64,000 bases of DNA from UBA4459 sp963776205 (GCA_963776205.1 CAVZLR010000003.1:62001-126000), one strand, 5' to 3'; shown: positions 9,180-17,570, counted from the stretch's first letter. A program made the numbers and translations. Notes: a model not told the origin generated them from the letters alone.

Positions 9180-9255
9180 TTGAATTTCAATGTTAGTAAT
9201 TTTCAAAAAATGATAGCTATAAAATAAAGAACCCTGTACAATTGATTTACAATGT

Positions 9256-9263
9256 CAAAAATA
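9256..9263 (-). promoter_or_regulatory. Putative -7 promoter element (TATTTTTG)
   Basis: TAnnTTTG match 77 nt upstream of the outer-membrane protein gene start at 9179; the leader would be fairly long. Confidence 0.35.
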
Positions 9264-9504
9264 CATCTGCTGTAGTAATGAAGCAAGCCATCAAGCCATA
9301 AATATACCGATAATTCATTATTTTTTATTCAAAAAAGATTACTGCTTGCCTTTTAACAATTATTAAGGTGTTTATAATTAAAAAAGAAATGAAAAAGTGA
9401 TTAATAAGTTCGGACTGCATATAAAAGTCAATTATTCAGTGTTAAAACTAATGACTCCATTACCATTTTAGGCTATACCCTAAACAGTATTGTAATATGT
9501 CTAG
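9264..9504. other. Intergenic region, no gene seen
   Basis: AT-rich stretch without a supported reading frame. No 5' half of a tRNA (no D-arm motif, no GGAGCAT acceptor strand) precedes the tRNA-like sequence that follows. Confidence 0.6.
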
Positions 9505-9545
9505 CAGTCAGGAGGTGATCGGTTCAAGTCCGATATGCTCCACAT
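9505..9545 (+). tRNA. tRNA 3' fragment (Asn-like), incomplete
   Basis: The sequence CAGTCAGGAGGT followed by a perfect T arm (ATCGG, loop TTCAAGT, CCGAT) and ATGCTCC plus CA reads as the 3' half of a tRNA: the end of the anticodon stem, the variable loop, the T arm and the 3' acceptor strand. From memory of Bacteroidota tRNAs it looks most like tRNA-Asn. The matching 5' acceptor strand (GGAGCAT) and D arm are absent upstream, so this is a fragment and not a functional gene. Such 3' ends are left when an element integrates into a tRNA gene. No integrase is present in the window. Confidence 0.6.
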
Positions 9546-9548
9546 TGA

Positions 9549-9577
9549 AAAAGAGGCAAATGCCTCTTTTTTTATTT
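9549..9577 (+). terminator. Rho-independent terminator after the tRNA fragment
   Basis: Stem AAGAGGCA/TGCCTCTT with a tiny loop followed by a T-run, directly behind the tRNA 3' end. It also sits just beyond the 3' end of the minus-strand gene at 9578 and could act in both directions. Confidence 0.7.
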
Positions 9578-9913
9578 TTAATGTTTAATAAGTTTATATT
9601 CTCCTAATTGTTTGTGGTTTTCATCTGACAACCGAATGATATAGATGCCATTATACCAGTCTGAAGTAGCAATTTCTGTATGTGCATTACTCATGATTAT
9701 ATCTTCATATAATATTCGGCCGGTAATATCATAAACTACTACAGTCACATTAGCTTTCTTTGTATTAAGAATATTCATTCTGTCATTAAATGGGTTTGGA
9801 TACATTTTGATATCTAAATCATTTTCAAATACCTCTTCCATATCCACTGTTTCGTAAATTATGCACTCATATGGAATTGGGTTTAATTCTATTGGATCTC
9901 CGGGAATTAACAA
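9578..9913 (-). CDS. T9SS C-terminal fragment of the arylsulfotransferase-like protein
   Basis: 111 residues ending in a typical type A T9SS sorting domain: IKMYPNPFNDRMNI, VVVYDITGRIL, then the closing strand GIYIIRLSDENHKQLGEYKLIKH. It is the tail of the gene that starts at 11258. Between 9914 and 10106 the minus strand is coding in shifting frames (QRLLNGNTLICEGNKGHFF; then a repeated GGVP unit; then SENSVFRAYRYAPDYPAF), so at least three indels separate the two open frames. The domain directs the protein across the outer membrane and is removed on secretion. Confidence 0.8.
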   Translation of the reverse strand: MLIPGDPIELNPIPYECIIYETVDMEEVFENDLDIKMYPNPFNDRMNILNTKKANVTVVVYDITGRILYEDIIMSNAHTEIATSDWYNGIYIIRLSDENHKQLGEYKLIKH

Positions 9914-10106
9914 CTTATCATCGAAAGCGGGATAATCCGGAGCATATCGATATGCTCTAAAGACCGAATTTTCACTAGGAACCTCCCTTGTTCAATTGGA
10001 ACTCCCCATGTTCAACTGGATTTGATATATTCCCATACGAAATTTCCATCATAATCAATTTCAAAGAAGTGTCCTTTATTTCCTTCGCAAATCAATGTGT
10101 TCCCAT

Positions 10107-11258
10107 TTAGAAGTCGCTGTGCACCAGAATTTTTCTGGAATGAAAGCTATCAGGTGGAGATGCAATGTACGACCAATAAACTTCTTCCGGAGCAAAGGGC
10201 AAGGTGCTAGTTATTTCATAATGTCCATCATTCGTTATTGGTGGTGCAATTATATCTACTGATGAATACAAATTCCCTTGGTCATCAATATTATTATTAT
10301 TGTACACCATTATTTTTCCAGCATCTGGATGATTTTCCGGTATCCAATGCGCATCATGCTGATTGAAGAAAACTTGATCCTCCGGACTTCCTCTGTCGTA
10401 ACATTGTGGATTTCCCCATCGGTAAAGGATATCACCACCTTTTCCATATTGTCCTCCTGTATGACCAGATGCTTCTGCTGTTGTTGTACTATGATCAATG
10501 ACCCAAATCTCACTGAAATTCCTGGAACTAATTACAATCTGATCAAATTCCTCATTATAATCAATTGAATTAGCATGAATCCAGTCAATAACTACCCCAT
10601 GATTTGCTTCATCAGAAATATAATTTATGTTAATTAATTCAGGTTGATCAAAAACACTCCCATGGTTGGGCTTGCTGTCATCAAAATCTTGAACCAAGTG
10701 ATCCCAGGCATGCCATTCCCATACAATAATTCCACCGCTACTTCCAGTCGGTTCAACTTCAATAATAATTTCTGTCCACATTGTCTTACCTGCAATAATG
10801 CTGGGATCAATTCCCATTTCAATGGCTTCTTGTTCAGACTTAAAATCTGTGGCTAGCATTAAAATATTACCATTTGGCAGATATTCGATGTCATGATGCG
10901 TTTGGTATTCTTCATAGGTAAAATTAATATTCCAAATCAGGTTCCCGTCCCAGTTATACCTTTCTACTCCCCCGTGCACGCTGTCATTTCTTATTGCAGA
11001 TGTTCTTAATAAACTTCCGTCTTCAAGTAAATATGCTGATATTGCAGGTAAATAATTACTTTCCCAAGAATTTACCACATAGCCACAATTATCAATTAAA
11101 TAGGTTGTTTTACCTGTTGAAGGTGCGAATAAGGTATACCCATTTAGAGACTCTTCAGTATTAATAAATAATCCAACAGTTTGTTGAGACTGAACCAAAC
11201 TTACAAGTGATATGAAAATCAGTAAGATAAAAAATCTTTTTCGAATTAAATTACTCAT
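10107..11258 (-). CDS. Arylsulfotransferase-like secreted protein, frameshifted
   Basis: 383 residues with a signal peptide (about 1-24, ending VQSQ). The body has the repeated beta-propeller pattern of arylsulfotransferase (ASST-like, PF05935/PF14269) proteins: HHDIEYLPNGNILMLATD, HANSIDYNEEFDQIVISSR, and FNQHDAHWIPENHPDAG. The stop at 10107 results from a frame change at the A/T run 10130-10134; the next frame continues with NSGAQRLLNGNTLICEGN and leads, with further indels, to the sorting domain at 9578. Repaired length is about 560 residues. Bacterial ASSTs transfer sulfate between phenols; whether these exported homologues are active enzymes is unknown. It follows a second homologue at 11348. 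Confidence 0.75.
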   Translation of the reverse strand: MSNLIRKRFFILLIFISLVSLVQSQQTVGLFINTEESLNGYTLFAPSTGKTTYLIDNCGYVVNSWESNYLPAISAYLLEDGSLLRTSAIRNDSVHGGVERYNWDGNLIWNINFTYEEYQTHHDIEYLPNGNILMLATDFKSEQEAIEMGIDPSIIAGKTMWTEIIIEVEPTGSSGGIIVWEWHAWDHLVQDFDDSKPNHGSVFDQPELININYISDEANHGVVIDWIHANSIDYNEEFDQIVISSRNFSEIWVIDHSTTTAEASGHTGGQYGKGGDILYRWGNPQCYDRGSPEDQVFFNQHDAHWIPENHPDAGKIMVYNNNNIDDQGNLYSSVDIIAPPITNDGHYEITSTLPFAPEEVYWSYIASPPDSFHSRKILVHSDF

Positions 11259-11347
11259 AACCTAACGTTTATAATAAAGAAGTGTTTAAACTAAAATCAA
11301 TAAGCCATGTATTTTCTGTTCTAGTTCTGAACAAGTTTAATTGGTCA

Positions 11348-13837
11348 TCAATTGATAACTATTTTTTTTGTGAAATTTTCAGTTTCTGTTTTAATACTTA
11401 ACAAATAGATCCCTTTGGCTATATCTCTAACATTTATATTCACAATGTGTTTCCCAAATTTCATTTGGTTATAGACTTCATTTTTTATAACCCGACCCGT
11501 TACATTTAATAGTGAAACTGTTATAATCGAATTGTGTTTTAAATCAAATTCAATGTTTAATTGATCTTCAACTGGATTTGGGTATATCAAAATATTGTCG
11601 AATACTTTTTTCTCATAAATGCTATTTGAACATCCATCATTTCCGTTTGTATCAGTCACTGAAAAGAAATCATCACTCATGCCAATTAATGAATGATCAT
11701 TCAGACTTTTGATTTGAATTTTATATTTACAACCAATTTCAGTATCAATTGGTATACTCCAATTATATGCACCATCACTCTCGGTTGTATCAATAACTAT
11801 TTTTAACAAGTCCTCTTCATATAGTTCAATAATCACATCTTCTATAATATTGTCATCCCATTGTATGAAATAATCTAGGCCGTACTGCCACATCTCATCC
11901 CCATTGGGAGCTGATAATGCTATATTTGGTTCTGAAGAATAAAAAAAGGCTGTATCTGACCAATCACTTTCCAAGTATCCGGCTTCAGTTTCTGAAAATG
12001 TTTTTAATCGCCAATAGTAATTTGATTGAGGTGAGCATTCAAAATCATAATATGTCCTATACAATTCTTGTTCGTCAAGGACAATGTCTGTGAAGTTTGA
12101 ATCCGAAGCAATTTGTAATGTAAAGTACATGAAAAACCCATTGGGAGACCATTCCATATTAACAATTTCATTTTGATTCACAATTGTCCCGTTCTCAGGC
12201 AGCATTGGTGTTGCCGGGAAGGCAATCGTTTCAATATCGGGGTATCCGAAAACAAACTCTCCATCCCTGTCGTTCAACATATCAATTTCTGAGATTAGTT
12301 TTCCAGTAACAAAATTGTAACTTGTATTTAATGGAATGAACATGTCTTTTTCTTCCATATTCCTATAATAGACTGTGATATTCTCAGGATCATCAATTTG
12401 AAATACCTCTACGTCAAAATAAATTTTGCCTTCAATCCTCATATTATACTGCTCTAGTGCAACTCTTTGAGCTAGAACTCTTGGATCCTTCATATTAAAT
12501 GTCGGATCTACTGGAGCTTTACTAAATGTACTAACGGTTAATTCGTTATAACCACTTCCAGAAAGCGCCAAGATCTCAACTTCTACCCCGGTATCCAGTG
12601 TATCTCCTTGAAAAAATTCATATATATTGCCTTCAGCTAATTCTACTTCGGTTTGGCTTGCAATCAAACCATTACCCATTGGGAATTTGAAAGCTCTGTA
12701 ACTTTCAACTGCTGGGTCGTCAAAAAACACTTCAAGAACTTTATTACCTTCTGAATCAACTTCCGTACAAGTTGGGATAACATCTCCGCTTGCACCACCC
12801 CAGCCAATTATTGTATTTCCATTTGGTAAACGTTGAGCATTTCCCCTATGCCAGCCTTTTATATCCTCATCATTGGTATATGTCCAAATGAGTTCTGCAG
12901 TTTTGTTTATTTCATCTATTTTATATTCGTGCACCTCTGAGGAAGTATTGCTACCTGCTCGTGCTGCATTATCATATAACAAGAAATTGCCATTCTCCAG
13001 CCTGTGAAAAGCATGGCCAGTAACATGATCCACACCAGTAATACTATCAACACCAATAAAAGTGAATTCATTTTCGTACCCTCCTAGATGCCACATTATT
13101 ATTCCTGTTTGCCTATTTAGTTTTTTTGTAAATGAAGGTGATGCAAATATGATATTACCGTCTGTATCTTCATTTATGGTATTTAAGTGAAATGCGCTTA
13201 CTGTTTGGCGATTTGCACGAATCCAGTCATATTCTTGAGGTGTATAATGGTCCCATGTACGCCACTGAAAAATCACATTTCTTTCTGAATCTAATTCCTG
13301 AATAATTCCTCCTGATACCTTGGCATCAGGATATCCACCATCCACAATTTCGCTTAAATCCATTTGAGTTAAATAGTATCCAAACATCAATATATGACCA
13401 TTAGGCAAAACCTGAAAATCATGTGCTTCTGCAACATATCTATTCTTAAGCTGGATTGTATCCAGAATGTTCATTTCCTGATCCATTATTATATGTTCAC
13501 AATTCCCACCTCCTGTGTATGAGTGATGCGAGAGAAATTGTGCATATGTGAGTTGACCGTTTGGTTGCATTTTAAAATCATAAGAATAATCGTCTTGCAA
13601 CTCTCTATAATTTAATAGATTTCCTTCATTATCAATGCGAAATACATAATAACCTACTTCTTCCACATCAGAAGATACAGTCATAAATATATCACCATCA
13701 GCAATTTGTCCGTAAATATGTGTTGTAATATCTGGGAAGTTATCAGGTTTAGGTAATTGCCCTAAAACACTAGATCCAAACAAGATCAGCATACTTAAGA
13801 TCATTGAAAATGTTATTATCAGCTTAGTTTTTTTCAT
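11348..13837 (-). CDS. Arylsulfotransferase-like protein with T9SS sorting domain
   Basis: 829 residues from the ATG at 13835-13837, which sits right before the signal peptide (MKKTKLIITFSMILSMLILFG). Residues about 30-420 show the ASST-like propeller repeats (HDFQVLPNGHILMFG, FHLNTINEDTDGNIIFA, HRGNAQRLPNGNTIIGWGG). Then follow an N-x-W-x-P fibronectin-like segment (about 560-655), a Kre9/KNH-like domain beginning LSAPNGDEMWQYG, and a type A T9SS sorting domain (IYPNPVEDQLNIEF to the end). It is intact. The adjacent homologue at 9578-11258 makes a tandem pair on the same strand, 89 bp apart. A TATTTTTG element lies 24 nt upstream. Secreted or cell-surface; substrate unknown. Confidence 0.8.
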   Translation of the reverse strand: MKKTKLIITFSMILSMLILFGSSVLGQLPKPDNFPDITTHIYGQIADGDIFMTVSSDVEEVGYYVFRIDNEGNLLNYRELQDDYSYDFKMQPNGQLTYAQFLSHHSYTGGGNCEHIIMDQEMNILDTIQLKNRYVAEAHDFQVLPNGHILMFGYYLTQMDLSEIVDGGYPDAKVSGGIIQELDSERNVIFQWRTWDHYTPQEYDWIRANRQTVSAFHLNTINEDTDGNIIFASPSFTKKLNRQTGIIMWHLGGYENEFTFIGVDSITGVDHVTGHAFHRLENGNFLLYDNAARAGSNTSSEVHEYKIDEINKTAELIWTYTNDEDIKGWHRGNAQRLPNGNTIIGWGGASGDVIPTCTEVDSEGNKVLEVFFDDPAVESYRAFKFPMGNGLIASQTEVELAEGNIYEFFQGDTLDTGVEVEILALSGSGYNELTVSTFSKAPVDPTFNMKDPRVLAQRVALEQYNMRIEGKIYFDVEVFQIDDPENITVYYRNMEEKDMFIPLNTSYNFVTGKLISEIDMLNDRDGEFVFGYPDIETIAFPATPMLPENGTIVNQNEIVNMEWSPNGFFMYFTLQIASDSNFTDIVLDEQELYRTYYDFECSPQSNYYWRLKTFSETEAGYLESDWSDTAFFYSSEPNIALSAPNGDEMWQYGLDYFIQWDDNIIEDVIIELYEEDLLKIVIDTTESDGAYNWSIPIDTEIGCKYKIQIKSLNDHSLIGMSDDFFSVTDTNGNDGCSNSIYEKKVFDNILIYPNPVEDQLNIEFDLKHNSIITVSLLNVTGRVIKNEVYNQMKFGKHIVNINVRDIAKGIYLLSIKTETENFTKKIVIN

Positions 13838-13861
13838 TTTAGAAAATTTTATATTAGACGG

Positions 13862-13869
13862 CAAAAATA
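13862..13869 (-). promoter_or_regulatory. Putative -7 promoter element (TATTTTTG) for the ASST-like gene
   Basis: TAnnTTTG match 24 nt before the ATG at 13837, which also supports that start over an ATG at 13864 lying inside the element. Confidence 0.5.
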
Positions 13870-14016
13870 GAATAATTAACTTCAGTTCAGGTTTTCAAGT
13901 AAATGATAATTTTATCAATTCATTTCTTGATCAAATATAGCATGTTGTGTTTTTCTTAAACCTTCTCTATTTGCCGCACCTCACATTTTAGGAACTAAAA
14001 TTTAATTGGGATACTT

Positions 14017-14206
14017 TTATTCAATTGTCTTTTGATCGTGGGAATTCACAAACATGATGGTGCCAAGTTGATCATAACCCTCGAATATCTTCTCCTTTTC
14101 ATGTTTTATTATCCTTTCCTGGAAACCTATCATCGTTAATCCGGCATCTGCTGAATATCTATTTATAAGATCCTTTGGAAGAAACATCAGGTTCACTTAC
14201 AATACA
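14017..14206 (-). pseudogene. C-terminal remainder of the SLC12-like transporter, out of frame
   Basis: In another frame the minus strand continues past the stop of the transporter with NINVL, a TAA at 14197-14199, then VNLMFLPKDLINRYSADAGL and further sequence to a stop at 14017-14019. This resembles the cytoplasmic C-terminal domain expected after residue 678. One frameshift near 14205-14210 and one nonsense codon (or a second indel pair) separate it from the gene. Confidence 0.65.
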
Positions 14207-16243
14207 TTAATGTTTGTTAGAAGTAATATGTAATCTTCCTGTAACAACCAATTCTTTCATCTCCTTTTTTGTCTTTTCTTCTTCCCCAGGTTTACAAATA
14301 TTATAGATCTTTATATCGCTTTTATTCCAATCAGGGTGACCAAGAATAATGAAACTCAATAAAATCATTAGGTTTCCATTCTCTGTGTCTGTAGATTTGA
14401 TCCATAGATGAATACCTCCTTTGTAATCAACTTCGCGATGATCGCTTGCGAGAATAATCACATCAAAATTACCTGCATTTACGAGGGCAAAATTTTCAGT
14501 GATGAAACTCACATTATCTCCTACATCCTTATTATACTCAAAAATGACCATGTTATTCTCCATACCGGCAATACCTGGTATCTGTATAGCCTGGGCGATA
14601 GCTGAAGTATAGGAAGGTGAAATAATTGTATCGACATACACATGGCTGCCAATTCCTTTTACTTTCTTTATTAACCTAGCCAGTTCCTCCTCCGATTGTT
14701 TATTGGTCTCTTTTGAGTAATAACCTTCTATCCGGTGTAAGTAAGTGCCAAACCCATATTTGTATGATATCCAGCTCAATAACTTAAAAGCCTTGTCGCG
14801 TTTGAATGAATCTTTGGAAATACAAATGGCACTGGGGCGCCACTCCTTAAAAGTTCTTCTCCCCCCGGTTTTTTGCAAATACACCTGTAAATTCCTGTTC
14901 ACCTGAAAAATGGCATTTGAAAAAATAGAAGCAAATCCTTTACGGTCTTTGTAAATTTTATCCAGGTATAAATACATCATCGCCATCACTGCAAAAGCGA
15001 GCAGCGCATAGGGTGTGTTAATTTTAAACATCACCCAAATCGAAACGATAAACCCCATCAATGACAAGTACCATCTTGATTTAAATGAGGGCCTGTAAGA
15101 GGGTGATGACCCGAAATGATTCAGAAAGGAAATTAAACACAAGGAGCCATAAGTAAACATAAAAAACATAGAAATAATAGATGCGACTGAATTCACATTG
15201 CCCAATGCTACAAAAAGCAAGGCAATTAAAACGGTTACAAGAGAAGCATTGATCGGTTCATTATCTTTGTCCCTTCCCCTCGACAGCCATCTATTTATTA
15301 ACTTCGAAGGGAACGCCCTGTCCATGGCTAGTGCCTGCAGTGTTCGTGGCGCTACCATTACCGAACCCAATGCAGATGAAATTGTTGAAGCTGCCAGGCC
15401 GATAGGAATAGCAACAGCCCCATAAATAGCTATCTTCGACATGATCATCTGATCATTCATCATATCCTCAGGGCTTGCTGAAACAACAAATTTATAAACG
15501 ATAATCAAATAAAGTATCATTCCGATAACAGTAGCTGAAACGGTTCCTATCGGAATTGATTTTGATGGATTTTTTAAATCCCCTGAAAGACCAACTCCTG
15601 CTGTCATACCCGTAAAAGCAGGAAATATAATGGCAAAAACAATGAAGAAGTCGCTGGAATTTCGGAATTGTGTTTCAAAAAAACTAAAGTTGTTCTCCGT
15701 ATAATAATCTGTTGTCCCAAGGAAAAATAAAACCAGTGATGCTGCCAGAATTGCTACGACAAAATACAAGGCCTTCACCCCAAGGTTGGCACCTTTTGTT
15801 AATATAAGGGCTGCCAAAATCAACATGGATGGTATACTGATGGCCTGCCTTGGTAATAGAATATCATAAGATTCAAAAACATAGGAGAATACAAATTCAA
15901 ATGCCTCAGTAAAGGCAATCACATAAAAAGCCACACTGATGGCTTGTGACATAAAGAGTGCAATGCCAATGGTGGCACCTATATTTAAACCAAAAGACCT
16001 GGAAATGATGAAATATTCGCCACCTCCTTCTACACGTTTATTGGTTGCAATCTCTGAAATAGCAAGTGCAGTTGGTATGGTAACCATGTGCCCTAACAAT
16101 ATAATAAGAACCGCACCCCAAAATCCAATTGTACCAACGGCAAATCCAAATCTTAGAAATAAAATAGCACCTAAAATTGTTGATATTGCCGTAAAAAAAA
16201 CGGGAGCTGTTCCAAATTTATTATTCAAGGTTTGTCCTGCCAC
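14207..16243 (-). CDS. SLC12-like (Na-K-Cl cotransporter family) amino acid permease-fold transporter
   Basis: 678-residue inner-membrane protein. Residues about 1-440 hold the 12-helix APC-superfamily core; helix 1 reads FFTAISTILGAILFLRFGFAVG with the unwound Gly-rich turn, followed by EGGGEYFIISRSFG, as in cation-chloride cotransporters and their bacterial homologues. Residues about 450-678 form a soluble C-terminal domain like that of SLC12 proteins. The frame ends early: about 60 more residues are encoded out of frame in 14017-14206. A TAAATTTG element lies 26 nt upstream. Transported ions or amino acids cannot be told from sequence alone. Confidence 0.8.
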   Translation of the reverse strand: MAGQTLNNKFGTAPVFFTAISTILGAILFLRFGFAVGTIGFWGAVLIILLGHMVTIPTALAISEIATNKRVEGGGEYFIISRSFGLNIGATIGIALFMSQAISVAFYVIAFTEAFEFVFSYVFESYDILLPRQAISIPSMLILAALILTKGANLGVKALYFVVAILAASLVLFFLGTTDYYTENNFSFFETQFRNSSDFFIVFAIIFPAFTGMTAGVGLSGDLKNPSKSIPIGTVSATVIGMILYLIIVYKFVVSASPEDMMNDQMIMSKIAIYGAVAIPIGLAASTISSALGSVMVAPRTLQALAMDRAFPSKLINRWLSRGRDKDNEPINASLVTVLIALLFVALGNVNSVASIISMFFMFTYGSLCLISFLNHFGSSPSYRPSFKSRWYLSLMGFIVSIWVMFKINTPYALLAFAVMAMMYLYLDKIYKDRKGFASIFSNAIFQVNRNLQVYLQKTGGRRTFKEWRPSAICISKDSFKRDKAFKLLSWISYKYGFGTYLHRIEGYYSKETNKQSEEELARLIKKVKGIGSHVYVDTIISPSYTSAIAQAIQIPGIAGMENNMVIFEYNKDVGDNVSFITENFALVNAGNFDVIILASDHREVDYKGGIHLWIKSTDTENGNLMILLSFIILGHPDWNKSDIKIYNICKPGEEEKTKKEMKELVVTGRLHITSNKH

Positions 16244-16268
16244 AATCTTTTTTTTGCTAGAAAAAAAG

Positions 16269-16276
16269 CAAATTTA
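16269..16276 (-). promoter_or_regulatory. Putative -7 promoter element (TAAATTTG) for the SLC12-like gene
   Basis: TAnnTTTG match 26 nt upstream of the ATG at 16243. It is divergent from the promoter at 16330. Confidence 0.5.
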
Positions 16277-16329
16277 CTGATATTTCTCATAGTTTATCAT
16301 TTGGTTAAAAAACTTGTCAGCTTAATTTC

Positions 16330-16337
16330 TATCTTTG
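16330..16337 (+). promoter_or_regulatory. Putative -7 promoter element (TATCTTTG)
   Basis: TAnnTTTG match 36 nt upstream of the small secreted protein's ATG at 16373. Confidence 0.5.
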
Positions 16338-16372
16338 GCGCCAATCAATTATTCTAAACTAAATTATTTATC

Positions 16373-16729
16373 ATGAAATTATCAAACGTCCAGAAATTTA
16401 TGGCGGCTTTCCTCATTGTTTTTCTTTGCAGTTTTACAGTACAAAGTCAAACAGTATCCAAAGAAACAACTGAAAAAGCAAGTTTAAGCGAATCAAGCGC
16501 ACCAGTCAGTGGCACTTCAGTAAGTGCTGAACAGAATACTATAAAAGCTGACGGGCAGGTTCAAACTGCGCCAAAAAAAGATTGTGATAAAGCCAAACCG
16601 AGTGAAAAGGATTGTGCTAAATCAAAAGCAGACGCATCAAAATGCTGTGATAAGAAGAAAGTTGCTTCTGAAGGAAAAGAATGCCAGGATAAAAAGAAAG
16701 CCCCTGAATCTTCCGGTGATAAAAAATAA
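16373..16729 (+). CDS. Small secreted Cys/Lys-rich protein, unknown
   Basis: 118 residues. A signal peptide (about residues 1-26, FLIVFLCSFTVQSQ) is followed by a Ser/Thr/Glu-rich spacer (about 27-66). The tail (about 67-118) is strongly Lys-rich and carries five regularly spaced cysteines in KDCD, KDCA, KCCD and KECQ contexts. No known domain is recognised. The composition suggests a low-complexity exported protein that could bind metal or form disulfides; this is speculation. It is monocistronic, with its own TATCTTTG promoter and a strong terminator nine bases after the stop. Confidence 0.7.
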   Translation: MKLSNVQKFMAAFLIVFLCSFTVQSQTVSKETTEKASLSESSAPVSGTSVSAEQNTIKADGQVQTAPKKDCDKAKPSEKDCAKSKADASKCCDKKKVASEGKECQDKKKAPESSGDKK

Positions 16730-16737
16730 ATCTTTCG

Positions 16738-16764
16738 AAACCCGCTTTTCTGGCGGGTTTTTTT
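16738..16764 (+). terminator. Rho-independent terminator, probably bidirectional
   Basis: Stem AAACCCGC/GCGGGTTT with loop TTTTCTG and a following T-run. It lies between the convergent small secreted protein gene and the SIMPL gene and can serve both. Confidence 0.8.
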
Positions 16765-16766
16765 AT

Positions 16767-17483
16767 TTAATTGGCAAGATAATACTCCATTGAATTAACC
16801 ACTCTTACAATCTTAATATAGGGAGTGTTGCTATCGCGATCTGCTATGGAAAACTGTCCCTGACGGGCGGTTCTTAATTTACCCAGCTTACTTTGTGAGT
16901 CCTTCGCAAATTTAATTGCTACTTCCCTGCCTTTGGCCGTTGCCTCTTCCACCATATCAGGTTTTATTTCATTCAGTTTTGTATATAAAAATTGCGTGCG
17001 GTTGTCATAATCCTGTGGCTGGATGGCAATTCCTTTTTTACCAAGCTCATCTACTTTTTTCATCACTTCTCTCACCATGTCTACTTTTTCAGTATAAACT
17101 GTAACAGTATTTGCTGATGAATACCTGTAATTCAGCTGGTTTGAATTGTAATAATCATTAGCCTGCCGGTCAACGGTCACCAACTGAGACGTACTGATCT
17201 CATCATCCGAAAACCCGTTGTCTTTCAAAAAGCCGATCAGTATCTTTTGTTTTTCTTCCATATCCTTATACAATGAACTCAAATCGTTACTCACTTGCTT
17301 AAAAGTAACCGGCCATATGCCGATATTTGCTTTTACCTCTTTTTCAGCCAGGCCTTTTACACTGACAACTCTTTCTGTCGACTTAAAGTGTGTAATTCCC
17401 AAGTAAATAAATAATCCTAAAAAGGTAAGTCCAAGGCCTACAAATAGCCCGGCTAATATCACTGATCCATTTCTTTTTTCCAT
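16767..17483 (-). CDS. SIMPL domain-containing protein (DUF541)
   Basis: 238 residues from the ATG at 17481-17483; an upstream reading to 17534 would overlap the promoter. An N-terminal membrane anchor or uncleaved signal (about residues 8-30, VILAGLFVGLGLTFLGLFIY) is followed by the SIMPL domain. It starts with the usual RVVSVKGLAEKEVKANIGIWPVTF-like strand (conserved V-x-G-x-A-x-x-x-V) and contains the conserved region VTVYTEKVDMVREVMKKVDE. Family proteins are periplasmic and poorly characterised; the name comes from a mouse signalling protein. TAAATTTG lies 24 nt upstream. Confidence 0.85.
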   Translation of the reverse strand: MEKRNGSVILAGLFVGLGLTFLGLFIYLGITHFKSTERVVSVKGLAEKEVKANIGIWPVTFKQVSNDLSSLYKDMEEKQKILIGFLKDNGFSDDEISTSQLVTVDRQANDYYNSNQLNYRYSSANTVTVYTEKVDMVREVMKKVDELGKKGIAIQPQDYDNRTQFLYTKLNEIKPDMVEEATAKGREVAIKFAKDSQSKLGKLRTARQGQFSIADRDSNTPYIKIVRVVNSMEYYLAN

Positions 17484-17506
17484 GATATAACGTTTTAAGT
17501 TTACCT

Positions 17507-17514
17507 CAAATTTA
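17507..17514 (-). promoter_or_regulatory. Putative -7 promoter element (TAAATTTG) for the SIMPL gene
   Basis: TAnnTTTG match 24 nt upstream of 17483; it lies inside the longer open frame and so favours the shorter start. Confidence 0.5.
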
Positions 17515-17562
17515 AATAAATTATTGCCTCTCAAAATAAAACGAATTTCTTTCTTAAAAAAG

Positions 17563-17570
17563 TATCTTTG
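17563..17570 (+). promoter_or_regulatory. Putative -7 promoter element (TATCTTTG) for rlmN
   Basis: TAnnTTTG match 24 nt upstream of the GTG start of rlmN at 17594. Confidence 0.5.

Noticed and set aside
9420..9545. A complete tRNA gene
   Set aside because: Only the anticodon-stem 3' strand, T arm and acceptor 3' strand are present; no D arm or 5' acceptor strand precedes them.
9578..13837. A mobile element carrying the arylsulfotransferase-like genes
   Set aside because: No transposase, integrase or terminal repeats were found in the window; only the tRNA fragment hints at past integration, so it is kept as a hypothesis and not annotated.
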